Positions 12,873-22,700 of a stretch of DNA of 64,000 nt are shown here, one piece after another. A model generated the notes under the pieces. That model did no database searches. It was not told where the DNA came from and was given only the letters and a program-made list of their open reading frames with translations. Positions within the stretch are counted from its first letter, which is position 1. Each line of letters begins with the position of its first letter. This DNA is from Watersipora subatra. Taxonomy: Eukaryota > Bryozoa > Gymnolaemata > Cheilostomatida > Watersiporidae. The translations under genes were made by a program, and so were the position numbers. The stretch is taken from contig NC_088712.1 in the NCBI RefSeq assembly GCF_963576615.1, positions 9,554,541 to 9,618,540 of the forward strand, given 5' to 3'.

Positions 12873-15800
12873 AGATAAAACCTATCGTAGCACTAGTTTA
12901 TGACAACCACTTCAGGTTCTACCAAAGACCCCGCATCAAATATACATGCTCGCTACTTTACAGTTTTGTTTCGACTTGGTCTAATCAGCAATTCGTAATC
13001 TGATCATGTGACCCAATACTTCGCAAATAATTTCTGCAGCACTTTTCGAGTATCACAGGTGACCAAAAGTCTTGTCATGATTAATAAAAAATGATATGTA
13101 CTCCTTCGAAATGAGATTAAAAAATTAAACGAATTTTTACGGTTAGCTATAAGATATTGCTGCTAAAATAAACAGCATTACAATGACGATAAAATAGACG
13201 CGTAAGAACAATAGACATGGTTTTATTGAATGCGTGAAGTATATTTGTGAAAGTATTTCGACGATTAAGGTTGCAGGAAAGTGTAAACAGAAACCATCTA
13301 CCACAACTACGTCACATTTGAGCCGTTTTGGAAAAAGAATCCAAACTATGGCGGTCTTGTGTGGCTGCGATTAACTGTTCATTTTTTAGCTTTTAAGAGC
13401 TTGTAATCACATTTCCACATATTTTGTACCTACAACACAGCAGAGTAAGACATTGTGAACCTTTTGGTATCAAATAACTGTAATGTGAAATTTGTTGCAA
13501 GTCAACCCTTAACAATAGATATAAACTTTTAACCAAATTGATATATTTTACTAACTAAGTTCATTTAATAACTTTCTTAACTTTTTTATTTACTGATATT
13601 TGATGAAGTATACAATCAAAAGATTAATAAAACAGTTGCTTATCAATTGATAATTGATACAATCTATTTAGAATTTCCGGAGTAAATGGGGATGTTTGTT
13701 TATAAATGAGTGCAAAAAACATGAACAGTGTTTGTTTCACATTTAGATTCTTAAATTGGCAGGAAACTTATGACTCAAAAACTACAGTTTAAAACCATAT
13801 CACAGCTCAAGTAAAACTGGTAGCTGAAATTATTGAAATTGTGATGATGAAGTAAAGCCTGGTTCCATTAACGATTGCGAGACTTCGGCGGTAAAATGCG
13901 CAGCAAAACGCTCGCGACGCTAGGCTCGGTGGCATCTGTTCACATAAAAGCCACATTGTTAATAACATAGTAAACATAATTGTGTAATCAAATAAAATGT
14001 TCGCTCGCCATGCCGTTCCTATAATGGTGACCTTCACTTGTACCAGTGCATTTTGGGAATGTTTTGCCTGCAGTCTTTTGCAGAGTTTGAGCAGCGCGAA
14101 ACTATTGCAATGCCGGCAACTACCGGCGGGCCTCGGCGGTACCCGGCGCATAGGTTCTCATTTCACCACTAATAGCCTGCAGTGCTGTTGCCGGTGCTTC
14201 GCGACGTATATGGGAACCAGGCTTAAGTCATGCTCATCAGTTCTAGCAAAGGTAGTAGCAGTATTATTAGCATGAATGAGTAGAATTGTTTAAAGCAATA
14301 TTTTACTCAAACTTTAAAAATTTTGAATGAGCTGGGACACGAATATCTTTTTTGTGATTCATCAGTTATGACAGACAAAGAAAATCTGACCTGAAATTTA
14401 TGACATAAATTGCAAGCATATTCTGTCCTTTCAACATATAAAACCCGTAGCTTGAACAGCAAGTCTGAACCAATAAGATATAACATGCAACACTAGATAA
14501 ACACTTGCAAAATGATATTCATTTCAGACGACCATATGCAGCAAAAATAATTGTGTATTAAGAATGAAATTATGGCAACTCATTTAAAAAACTCAGACCT
14601 TTTTTAACTCATATATATATAGTTTGAAGTTATTTGTAGTTGATCAAACTATCAGTATTCAAAGACTTTCATGGACAAAAAAGTCATGTTGAGACAGAAT
14701 TTAAATTTTTCCTCAAAACCTGATGTTGAAATTTTAAATAAAAAATAATATATCAACTCATTCATACCTCATGATGCTTGACACAGTAAATTGTATCACA
14801 CAGTAGACAGTAGGAAAATGCCAGCTCGTTATCCTTTCCTTTCTTTGCGCAGACATCACATGACTGTTGCTTATCCTTGGCTATATCGTACGCTGGCAGC
14901 TGGTTGAGCGGTATCTCACAGACTTGACTATAACAAAATTAACGAGTCTTTATGTTCATGTGAAAAACAGTTCTTTCAAATGAGTTTACTGTGCATATTT
15001 CCGCTATTATAATTCATTGAGAAATTTATCTTTACAGATGCAATTTAGTTTAGAGTCAGAATCAAAACCTATGTTGCTTAGTAGTATTGAATTTAGTATC
15101 ACAATATGCTAAACCATTGTATACAATAAAAAATTTTAAAACAGAGATGGTGTACATAGTTGTTCACCATTTGAATAATAACAAAATATGTGAAAAAATA
15201 ACTTGAACCTCACACTTAGCTCTTCCTCATCGTCGTGTACGCTTATTCAATAGGTGCCAAGGGGAGATAACAAGCATCTGTCACTTCTGAATATCTGCAT
15301 ATTACTCGTCACTTTTCACTGCACATCTGAATACTCTAATGCATTGAGTGTGATTATAGCCCTGTTATCAGAACTATGTTCATGGAAAAAAGGTAGCATC
15401 AATGTATTTGATTGATTACATTGGTGAGCATGAAGCCTTTTAGTTAATTCAGGTGTTCTAATATTGCATTGGCTATATAGCTTACTAAAGCAATGTTTTT
15501 AGACTGAGTTTTAAAGGAGTACCTAAACTCAGGGGAGGTGTTAATAACTTGTGGCCAGCTAACTTGAAAATTGAATTGTATTAGGGTTTACACTTGCTGC
15601 CCTGACTAAATTAGCAAAATTGACATATTTATCTAGCTGATTGTCGGTGAGTTTGGTCAGAAAATAAAAAATTTAAAGGGAAAAGTTTACCAATGCTAGT
15701 AAAAGGAATGATTTGTCTTTTAAACAACAGAAAACAATTTAAAAATAAATTTGGTTTAAAAAATTGAAAGTGTAAACTCAAATACCTTCAAGTTAATTAT

Positions 15801-18800
15801 ACATTTGAATTTCATAAGTTAAACAAGTTTAACCAATTTGTTTAACTTATGAATGTAAAACTGGTTGTCGGAAGCTTCATGCAGGATTAACAATAAACAT
15901 CTCAATTTTTCCTCTAATGTGCTTCAGGCCTAACGCCTTAAGGGAAAAATTCTAACAATAAGTTTATATTAAATCCTGCTAACAAATCATCACGCAATTA
16001 CTTCTTAATAAAAAATATAAATTTTATAACAGCTTTAAACTTTATCTTCCACATGTTCATATTCCAGTCTCATTCACTGAAAATAGATATGAAATTCCTG
16101 CACATTATATAACATTTAAGCAATGCATCAGCCATATCAGTTATATATTTCACTTTTAATTGCGTACAGGAATACTCTAGAGCTTGTAAATTTTTAAAAC
16201 ATTAAATCTCTGTTCCTTCTACCTCAGTTGACCTAATTATACCCATATTATTAGCATGTTGTCTATGCGCAAAAGAAATGATGTCACGGTATTGGATTGT
16301 TTACCTTAGCAAGAATGAAGTCTGCTTCCATAGCCAGGAGTCCTAATAATTGAACTGATAAGTTTACGCATAGGCTCTTATCACTGTGTTAACTTAGTAA
16401 CTTTCAGTTCTTAGCCAATGTGTGAAGTTCTGCTATTTAGCTGCTGCCAGCTGCTGTCTTTCATTGGCTGGAATTTAGCAGATACTAAGTAGACTGACAA
16501 TAGCTATTCGCTAACATCTTGACAATTTTCACGCATCTAAAGAAATTCAGGCTATAATCATATTTTAATACTTTGTTTTAAGAGAATACTTATGTAGAAA
16601 GTTTATGGTGACTAAATATATTAGGAAACATGAAACAACAATTTTTGTGCGGAGAAACGCCTATAGTCATGATTACTAGTATAGAGTTATGATTTGTGCT
16701 TAGCTAGCATGCGCAAGCATCACCCTGCTTATGACAATTATTTTTATTTTTTTGAAAAAGCTAGTTAAAATGGCATCATACAAAAACTCAAGGTATGCTA
16801 TAAGAATTCATTTCAACCTGAAAAGCAGACCATAGGCTGGCTAAGCGGAATATACGCACCACGAGTATGCATATTCAAGCCTAAATGTTCAGTTGGGTCA
16901 AATTTTAAATGATACACATAATTATGTATTTTATACTAGATAAATTCCCGAGTATTAACAGCTATTATTATCAAGGAATTAAAATGTGTTTGCCAAGAAA
17001 AATTTTTTTAACAGCATATACAACCTTTACGGTTCGAGCTTATAAATGAAACTGTTTATTTTGGTATGATCTGTTTATTTCGATGTGCTGTGCTTATTTC
17101 AAAGTAATCCAGGCTATACCAGTTGCAGTGTCTACTTTAGTTGCATACTGATTGCAAAAATTCTGGCATGTCATGTGAGTTTAAATCCTTCTTCTGGCCA
17201 ACAATTTTGGCATAACACTAGCATGATGCTAATTGAAGTATTTAGTGTCAAGCCATGAAGGATTGGCATATGTAATAAGTATGTATACAACAATATTCAA
17301 TAATAATATAGCCAGTTGTGGTGAGTATAACGGATTGGATTAGGCTGGTCTGCAGAACTGGAAGATTTGAGTTCAAAACCAGTTCATAGCAGATTTGTCA
17401 TGTCTAAAACTTTTTTCGCTGTAACATAGACACGAAAAGATGGAAAGACCATATTTGAGATCAATGATTTGATATGTTTATTTTTCTCTATATGATCCGA
17501 AATATTTTTAGATTAAAACTCCAAAACAGTGACAGCTATTTCAATGCCAGCAAAACGTCATCACGGTTACATCGCTCATAAGAAATTGGTGTCAGCGCTT
17601 TAGAAAGGACATTGGCTCATTTATTGGCAATGAGTATAATCTAGCACATCTGTTGACACAGCATTTAGAGAAAAGCAATAGGAATTATGCTAGCTAACCT
17701 ATTTTAAATCATTTAAAACATCCATTGGAATATATCTAACTATATATCTGACTACCGAGATGTTTTAACGTTAAAATTTACAAAACTTTATTTCAATTAA
17801 ACTGTTCATAAAAAAATAATGTCATTACTCTGAAATGAACGTCAGCGCTTGTATTGCTAATAACTAGCATCTAGCACAGCATTTAGAGCAACCTGTTGAC
17901 ACAGCATTTAGAGAAAAGCAATAGGACTTATGCTAGCCATCCTATTTTAAATCATCTGAAACATATTTAACATTCTATCAGAAGCTATTATTGAATTCTT
18001 ATTCGACAATCATGAGTGAATACAAAATATAGTATTATATGACAGTAGAGACTGCCACTTGAACGCCGTAGCTAATGCCATAACATGGATTAAAACACGG
18101 AAATCTAATTTCAGATATCATTGTTAAAAGGTTTTTTTCTAAAGAACATCTTAACCACAATTAATTGTGTGAATTTGTATCTTGAAATACCATGGCAATC
18201 AGATCTAAAACAACAAAATTAAATATTAAGTTGAAGAAAATATATTTGTACTTTCTAATGAATATTTCCAAATTGGAAGAGAGCAACCCTTTAAGCAAGA
18301 GAGATGATATGTATACAGATTTGATCACCGTTGTGGTAATAATTATAAAATGTCTGATGAACTAACACAAATCTAGCACTTCACACAGCCATCTTGCTGT
18401 CTACTGTCAATCAAAAGGAAGGTAAAACAATATCAATCAGTGCTTAATGAGTCCAAGCATATTACTTTGCACTCGCTGCCACACACACACGAATACTCCA
18501 GTGTTTGTGATTCTACGAAATTGAGCCTTTGTTTCCTCTACTCCGGTGAAGCGTGTAAATCTAGCCCTACCGTGAGCATATTGTGTACGTGACAAAGATC
18601 GTTTCACTACATTTGATTGATATATTACCAGGCGTGTAGCCTTAGTTTTTAGCTAGGTGTTCTATTCAGTGAACTGATAAGTTTGTCCAGAGACCCTTGA
18701 CTCGACCCGTGACTCGGTTCTCACACGATAAGTTTCAGTTCTTAGTCAATATGTGAAGTGTCTAAATTGAGCTTGTGCTAGTTGTGAGATTTTTGTGCGC

Positions 18801-19206
18801 ATTGACAGAATTGCTAATTGCTAGCTAATTTTTAATGAACTTACAATGCTTACTTGCCTGCCTTCTGAGAGTTTTTTCTTTAAAAAAACATTTCAATCTT
18901 GAATAGAATTATTTTTAACTCTGTTTATAGAGAATAATAACAATAGTTTATGTATTTCAAACACAATAAAAGAATGACAAGCTTACAAACCCTACCATAA
19001 ATTTAAATTTTGATAGCTATAGCAACGTACATGCAATCTTCCCATGGACATATCAGGATGTTATTCTCATCATAGAAGCCAGTCAAACATTCCAAGCAAT
19101 GCACATGGTTGCAGGTAAGTTGGCGAGGATTGGGCAGAGCAACTCCTTGTCTCAAACAGAAACCGCATTCCATGGCAGGTGCAACAATCTCTTCCATGTC
19201 GGCCAT
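7397..19206 (-). CDS. TRIM-type RING / double B-box / coiled-coil protein, 5' five exons (partial)
   Basis: Probable E3 ubiquitin ligase of the tripartite-motif family: the RING would recruit an E2 and the coiled coil would dimerise the protein. Five exons join without a frame break: 19031-19206, 14768-14927, 11314-11506, 8962-9158 and 7397-7582 (176+160+193+197+186 = 912 nt, 304 codons). Domains in order: RING about residues 14-62, B-box 1 about 82-111, B-box 2 about 144-180 (C-x2-H-x8-C-x2-C-x4-C-x2-C, with later C and H), and an alpha-helical, Lys/Glu-rich coiled coil about 183-300. Every intron has GT..AG ends. The reading continues in phase 0 past 7397, so C-terminal exons (filamin, NHL propeller or other) are missing from view. 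Either they lie beyond the satellite to the left or the copy is truncated. The last RING pair is spaced C-x4-C rather than C-x2-C. Domain assignment is from motif recognition; substrate and role are unknown. Confidence 0.82.
8209..8881. mobile_element. piggyBac-type MITE with TTAA target duplication
   Basis: The ends are CCCTTTCACGGCCA on the left and the inverse tgacagtgaaaggg on the right. Each is directly flanked by TTAA (8205-8208 and 8882-8885). Terminal CCCTTT plus a TTAA duplication is the signature of piggyBac-like elements. At 673 bp with no transposase frame it is non-autonomous. It lies in the TRIM intron between exons 4 and 5. Confidence 0.82.
8962..9158 (-). CDS. TRIM-type gene exon 4: end of B-box 2 and coiled coil
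   Basis: Acceptor ttttttccag, donor CACAG|gttgta. The exon completes a Gly codon with exon 3, then reads ETHQLMYLKELVAQLNDKIN and a long charged helix with heptad-like hydrophobic spacing, typical of TRIM coiled coils. It ends in phase 0. Confidence 0.8.
9535..10294. mobile_element. TA-flanked MITE, copy 1
   Basis: 760 bp. The ends are CAGTCAAACATGAATAACTC and the inverse of CAGTCAAACATAGATAACTC, flanked by TA (9533-9534, 10295-10296), as in Tc1/mariner/pogo-type elements. The termini carry repeated TAACTCGAAC-like words. No transposase is encoded. It is inverted relative to the second copy at 10371-11123. Both lie in the intron between exons 3 and 4. Confidence 0.82.
10371..11123. mobile_element. 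TA-flanked MITE, copy 2 (inverted)
   Basis: 753 bp. It starts cagtgaaacggctaacttg and ends with the inverse of cagtgaaactcgcataac, flanked by TA on both sides. Read on the minus strand its interior matches copy 1 over long stretches, for example the segment around gggcaaaaaactgttcgag at 10981 against the inverse near 9658-9682. The pair is separated by only 76 bp. Confidence 0.82.
11314..11506 (-). CDS. TRIM-type gene exon 3: B-box 2
   Basis: Acceptor ctatattttag, donor GATG|gtaagc. A short helical linker (FHREYHEEIGKL) leads into B-box 2: CTHH, then GCDKC, then ICIEC, then LC. The last His of the domain comes from the start of exon 4 (GETHQL). Out phase 1 matches exon 4. Confidence 0.82.
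11873..12872 (+). pseudogene. 5'-truncated non-LTR retrotransposon (LINE), RT 3' half
   Basis: One frame runs 11873-12751 and contains PVLFLIYINDL, the catalytic YADD box, and downstream reverse-transcriptase thumb-like sequence (TKLLGF, DRLSWNSHVD). It resembles Jockey/CR1-type elements. The frame is interrupted by a TAA at 12521-12523. The endonuclease and the 5' half of the RT are missing. A 3' tail follows with AATAAA at 12839 and a (TA)n tract. The copy is dead and nested in a DNA element. Confidence 0.85.
12849..12872. repeat. (TA)12 microsatellite
   Basis: A perfect TA run at the 3' end of the LINE copy. It probably represents the element's simple-repeat tail, later expanded. Confidence 0.9.
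12873..14767. other. Rest of TRIM intron between exons 2 and 3
   Basis: It contains the right arm of the long-inverted-repeat element (to 13508) and a MITE (13856-14223). Between and after them no coding sequence is seen on either strand. Confidence 0.6.
13856..14223. mobile_element. GC-rich MITE with TAA target duplication
   Basis: 368 bp. The ends AGCCTGGTTCC and GGAACCAGGCT are perfect inverted repeats of 11 bp, with weaker symmetry further in (around GCGA/TCGC). TAA flanks both sides (13853-13855, 14224-14226), which suits PIF/Harbinger-type elements (TWA targets). The interior is unusually GC-rich for this locus (gccggcaactaccggcggg). The overlapping frames on both strands inside it are not genes. 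Confidence 0.75.
14768..14927 (-). CDS. TRIM-type gene exon 2: B-box 1
   Basis: Acceptor ttgttatag, donor GAG|gtatga. The exon begins with one base that completes an Ile codon with the two left over from the RING exon. It supplies a further Cys just after the RING (QVCEIP) and a B-box-like cluster: CDVC, YCLLC, IYC and HH. It ends in phase 0. Confidence 0.82.
15811..15853. repeat. Perfect 16-bp inverted repeat, 11-nt loop
   Basis: ttcataagttaaacaa at 15811-15826 is the exact reverse complement of 15838-15853. It could form a hairpin or be the core of a very short palindromic element. Confidence 0.85.
16165..16450 (+). repeat. Dispersed repeat, copy 2 of 3
   Basis: Shares ordered blocks with 18480-18765: gaatactc, gaactgataagttt, and ttcagttcttag followed by caat and tgtgaag. 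The 15265-15480 copy matches the first part (catattact, cactgcac, gaatactct). Family not recognised. Confidence 0.5.
17640..17960 (+). repeat. Diverged duplication of an ~80-bp block
   Basis: The block ctgttgacacagcatttaga at 17649 recurs at 17895, about 245 bp later. The match continues through gcaatagga, ttatgctag and cctattttaaatcat. A more distant copy appears near 63487 (acacagcatttagagaaagc). Confidence 0.65.
18480..18765 (+). repeat. Dispersed repeat, copy 3 of 3
   Basis: Collinear with 16165-16450 over about 280 bp with moderate divergence. It is more GC-rich and retains CpG sites, for example around gactcgacccgtgactcgg. Confidence 0.5.
19031..19206 (-). CDS. TRIM-type gene exon 1: RING finger
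   Basis: 58 codons plus 2 nt. The RING ligands are visible: CGFC, then TCNHVHCLEC (C-x-H-x2-C-x2-C), then CPWEDC. The start at 19206 (GTTATGG context) gives MADMEEIV; a second ATG lies at 19197. The frame stays open upstream to 19326, and an acceptor-like tatctattag ends near 19264, so a longer N-terminus or a 5' UTR intron is possible. The donor is AT|gtacgt, phase 2, matching exon 2. Confidence 0.82.
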
Positions 19207-19232
19207 AACGAGAACTTCAAATATGAGTTCAA

Positions 19233-19240
19233 TATTTATA
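19233..19240 (-). promoter_or_regulatory. TATA-like motif upstream of the RING exon
   Basis: The minus strand reads TATAAATA 27 to 34 nt before the ATG at 19206. As a true TATA box it would place the start of transcription almost at the ATG, so it may simply be AT-rich leader. Confidence 0.15.
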
Positions 19241-19672
19241 ACCCGAAGTAAATTGCATGGTCTAATAGATAGTAAAAACATGATATTAATGATTGTGTTA
19301 AACTGCTCAAAGACACACCTTAACATTTCCTAACAGCCTTATTAAACAACTCAAGTTTGCCAGATTATATTTATACATTTTTATATTTCAATTACCGTTC
19401 TTTATTCAATTATGTTTTCTGGAACACTATTTCATCAATAAGTCTGAGAAAAAAAAACAATTTTTTCACCCCAATTCCTTATTTCAATTTCAAATGTTTC
19501 AATTCAGAAAACATGTCATGTAGTAGGTTGAGCATAATTGGCTCAACCCTTGCAACCAAACTACATCTATGGATGAATAACCATAATTATAGATTATCAA
19601 ACAGTGTAATATAATCAATTCTAACTATTAATTTCCATTCATTCACATTCATATTACCTTGTATTTTATTGC

Positions 19673-19717
19673 AGCTCTTTCAGATTAAATTATTAATGTA
19701 GCTAATCTGAAAGAGCT
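19673..19717. repeat. Perfect 15-bp inverted repeat upstream of the TRIM-type gene
   Basis: agctctttcagatta (19673-19687) and its exact reverse complement (19703-19717) are separated by 15 nt. It lies about 470 bp upstream of the RING exon start codon. Confidence 0.85.
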
Positions 19718-22700
19718 AATCTTAGCTTTCAGACTACATTTAGATTCTTATGGTGTAACACTTCAGTGATGATTTTTTTCCATGCACAAAATAGCTCCCC
19801 CCACCGTGTGACAGTGAAAATGGTAAGTAATAGGAAAATTAAAACGAACATTGCCAATTTCAAATACCATTTAGTATTACAAATCCTTGATAAGCATAGA
19901 CCAGCCTGAACTATGATAATGTAGGTTATAACAAGTTACACAGATTATTCTTATCTGTCACTTCATCAAGGAGCTCATACACTGCCAGGTGTACTTGTCC
20001 ATTTGTTTGTCTCTAAGGTGAAGTTCCAAAAAATGCTTCTAGTACACTCGATTAGTTTAGTAATTTGGTTTTGCAAGATAGCTTATACTTTTATAATAGT
20101 CCATTAATTATATATATCATAGCCTATTCGCTTCAATTTCACATGTAATTAATTCAAAATGAATCAAATAAACTTTAGAATAATTTCATAAGAACATAAG
20201 CTCCAAGAGCTTAATAAAATTCAATGACGTAGTAGATATTATTGTCAACTTTTGATGTTAAGCAATGTTTGCTAAAAGCTTTATAAGAAAAGCTGCTTGA
20301 GTGATGGATTGTATGGTAATTACAAATTATAAACAGTCAACTCAGCACTCCCACAGCTCTGAACTCAGTTATGAGTGAAACTTCATCAAGGACCAGTCGA
20401 TCCTCGCTAGATGGACTACATTATCTTGACATGAGACAGACATTGTCAGTAGTGGATGTATACTTTACTAGTTTGTAGATGATTAATGCTACAGTAGGCC
20501 TACATTATATTTAATCATTACCAAATAGATTGTCAACAATCTGAGTACATTGAAAATATGTCAAGTGTCAGCTGAAGACCGTTTTTACAAAACTATGAGG
20601 CATATCTTCCTATTTTGAGGTTTGACTGCAGGATTTGGGATTTTTTAGGAGAAATTATGGCTCACAATTGCTAATTTAAATACTATACACACTTCTTTAC
20701 TACAGAAAAGGGGCTAATTACAAACTATCACCGGTCTGCTCAGCACAATAAGAGCCATTAGTTCATATGTGAGTGTTACTTAAAAAGGGCTTGTTTTGAG
20801 AAAAATAATGTGTAGCTCATTATACTTTCTTGAAAGTTTTTATCCTGTTTAATTAACTCTCAAAAACATGCTCGCAGTAGATCTGTCAAATATATTATAA
20901 GCATTAAATATTTCACTTACCAGTCAAAGTAGGCCTATACTAGTGTCAGCATTATTTACTTTTTTAAATTTAAGAAGGAATGTTTAAAATCTGATTGCCT
21001 AAAAGTTTTAGAACTGATTATCTTCTTTGTGTTACAACCTAAAGCATTACGAGTTCACGCTAAAGCTGTATACCAAAATAACCTTTTGTGTTTAGTCAAC
21101 TCATTGCATAAGGACAAAATAAACGATTGCTCCAGAATATTTGTTAGACAAACTCACAACTAATTTCTATGCACTGCCAATAGTATTGCCTTGCAATAAC
21201 ACCTAGGCAGCAGTTTAGTTATTATTGAGTATTTCTATCTTTATAATTTGTGCAATGGTTTGTGATATAAGCCAAAAATACCTTTACTCACCAGTACAGT
21301 TTAGTTGCGTTAGCTTCTTCCTAGTAGCGGCGGAACATACGTATGAAGTGAAACTGCTCTAATAATGATTTATTGAACTAGCTTTAGAGACTAACACACT
21401 TTGGACTCTGCCAGATGACATGTGCAAGATAAATGAGGCTAGGGTAGCTACGATCATTGCACAAATACAAAGCAAAAAGCTCTGATAGAAAACTTTTAGA
21501 CCAGCTTGTAATGAATCCAATGTAGTACTTGACAGTGTTTGATTCTTTAACGACCCCTAAGCAACCGGAGTGTTCACCACAAATGCTATAACCCTTTTCA
21601 CCTGCGTTATGAATAGATGGAATGTCCTGCTATGACTAATAATTTTTCATGCATGTTCGAAATCTAGACAAATGTGCATTAAAACTGAGATTGTTTGGTC
21701 TAGGTTTGTCAAATCTTGTTCTAGTTTTTTGCCTTAGAAGGCTGAAATATTTTCCTACAAGATTGTAATGCATGTTCAGTTATCATTGTTTTCTGAACCC
21801 TGCACAACTTCATAGATACGACATGAAATTTCGTATAGAACTTCATGTATGCCAAGATTGGCAAGAATGGTATGATTCTTTAAAATGCTACATCATGATG
21901 AAACTTTGTCAGATACCACCTAAATGTGTTTTAAGTCAGCTCATCAAAAATTACAGCAAAATCTATTTTAGATCAAGATATACCACAAAATTAATACAAA
22001 AACTCCAATCACACAATTAATAGAGTTATCCCATCTTACCCAACATTATTTACGGCACAGGGTTAAAAGATTAAAATTAGTAATTCTACTTATTGACCTT
22101 TTCTCATATTCACAAGTAAATACACTTAAGCAAAGCAATCCCTCGCAAACCACGCCCATTGTGTGTGTACTATGTGTGCGCTATGTCTATGTCCATGTTA
22201 TGATTGCTATCAAGATATTTTTGAGGCTTTTGGTTCACGGTCAGCAAGTCCTAAGCTAGCTGCATCATCTCTCAAATGCAATGATAAACGTAAATGATCA
22301 TTTTATTTAAGGCTTCCTGCTTGCAGCTGATTTTACTAATACTGATACAACTTCCACTCCTAGTTCTATGAGCAGAATTGCTAATCCTACCTCATAAAAT
22401 TAAATACTGGAGTAATTTGATGAAAGAAAGTACAATAAACAAAATAAACAATCATCCTAACTGTAACTGGGTACAAGTGGTACAATGTCGTTCACTCGAA
22501 TGACAGTTATAGTTCTGTTTTAGAAACGATAATGCAAAAATATTGTGGTCAGCTAAATTATTTTCATATCAACTAGTTACTAGGACTTGTACTCATTTTG
22601 GTCTTTTAAATGATCACCAGAACTAGTAGCAATGCTAAAGGCTGTTAAAAACCTTCTTTTCATAATTACCGATAGCCAACTAACTGGCTGAAACAGCTCG

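Larger units (their letters stand above)
11625..13508. mobile_element. DNA element with long inverted repeats, disrupted by a LINE
   Basis: The left arm (from 11625) and the inverse of the right arm (ending near 13508) match over about 130 bp at high similarity, with weaker matching to about 200 bp. Shared words include ggttgacttgcaacaaa, cacattacagttattt and atatgtggaaatg. The flanks are ttga on the left and ttaa on the right, compatible with a TTAA duplication with one change, but the exact ends are uncertain. The interior is interrupted by a truncated LINE (11873-12872). No transposase frame is seen. It lies in the TRIM intron between exons 2 and 3. Confidence 0.7.
14928..19030. other. First intron of the TRIM-type gene
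   Basis: About 4.1 kb with no exon recognised. It contains a 16-bp hairpin (15811-15853), three related dispersed repeat copies (about 15265-15480, 16165-16450, 18480-18765) and a duplicated block near 17.6 and 17.9 kb. Confidence 0.6.

Noticed and set aside
13807-14275. Overlapping frames of 114 and 92 codons on opposite strands
   Set aside because: They fall on the GC-rich MITE, whose low stop density gives open frames on both strands; no domain or splice context.
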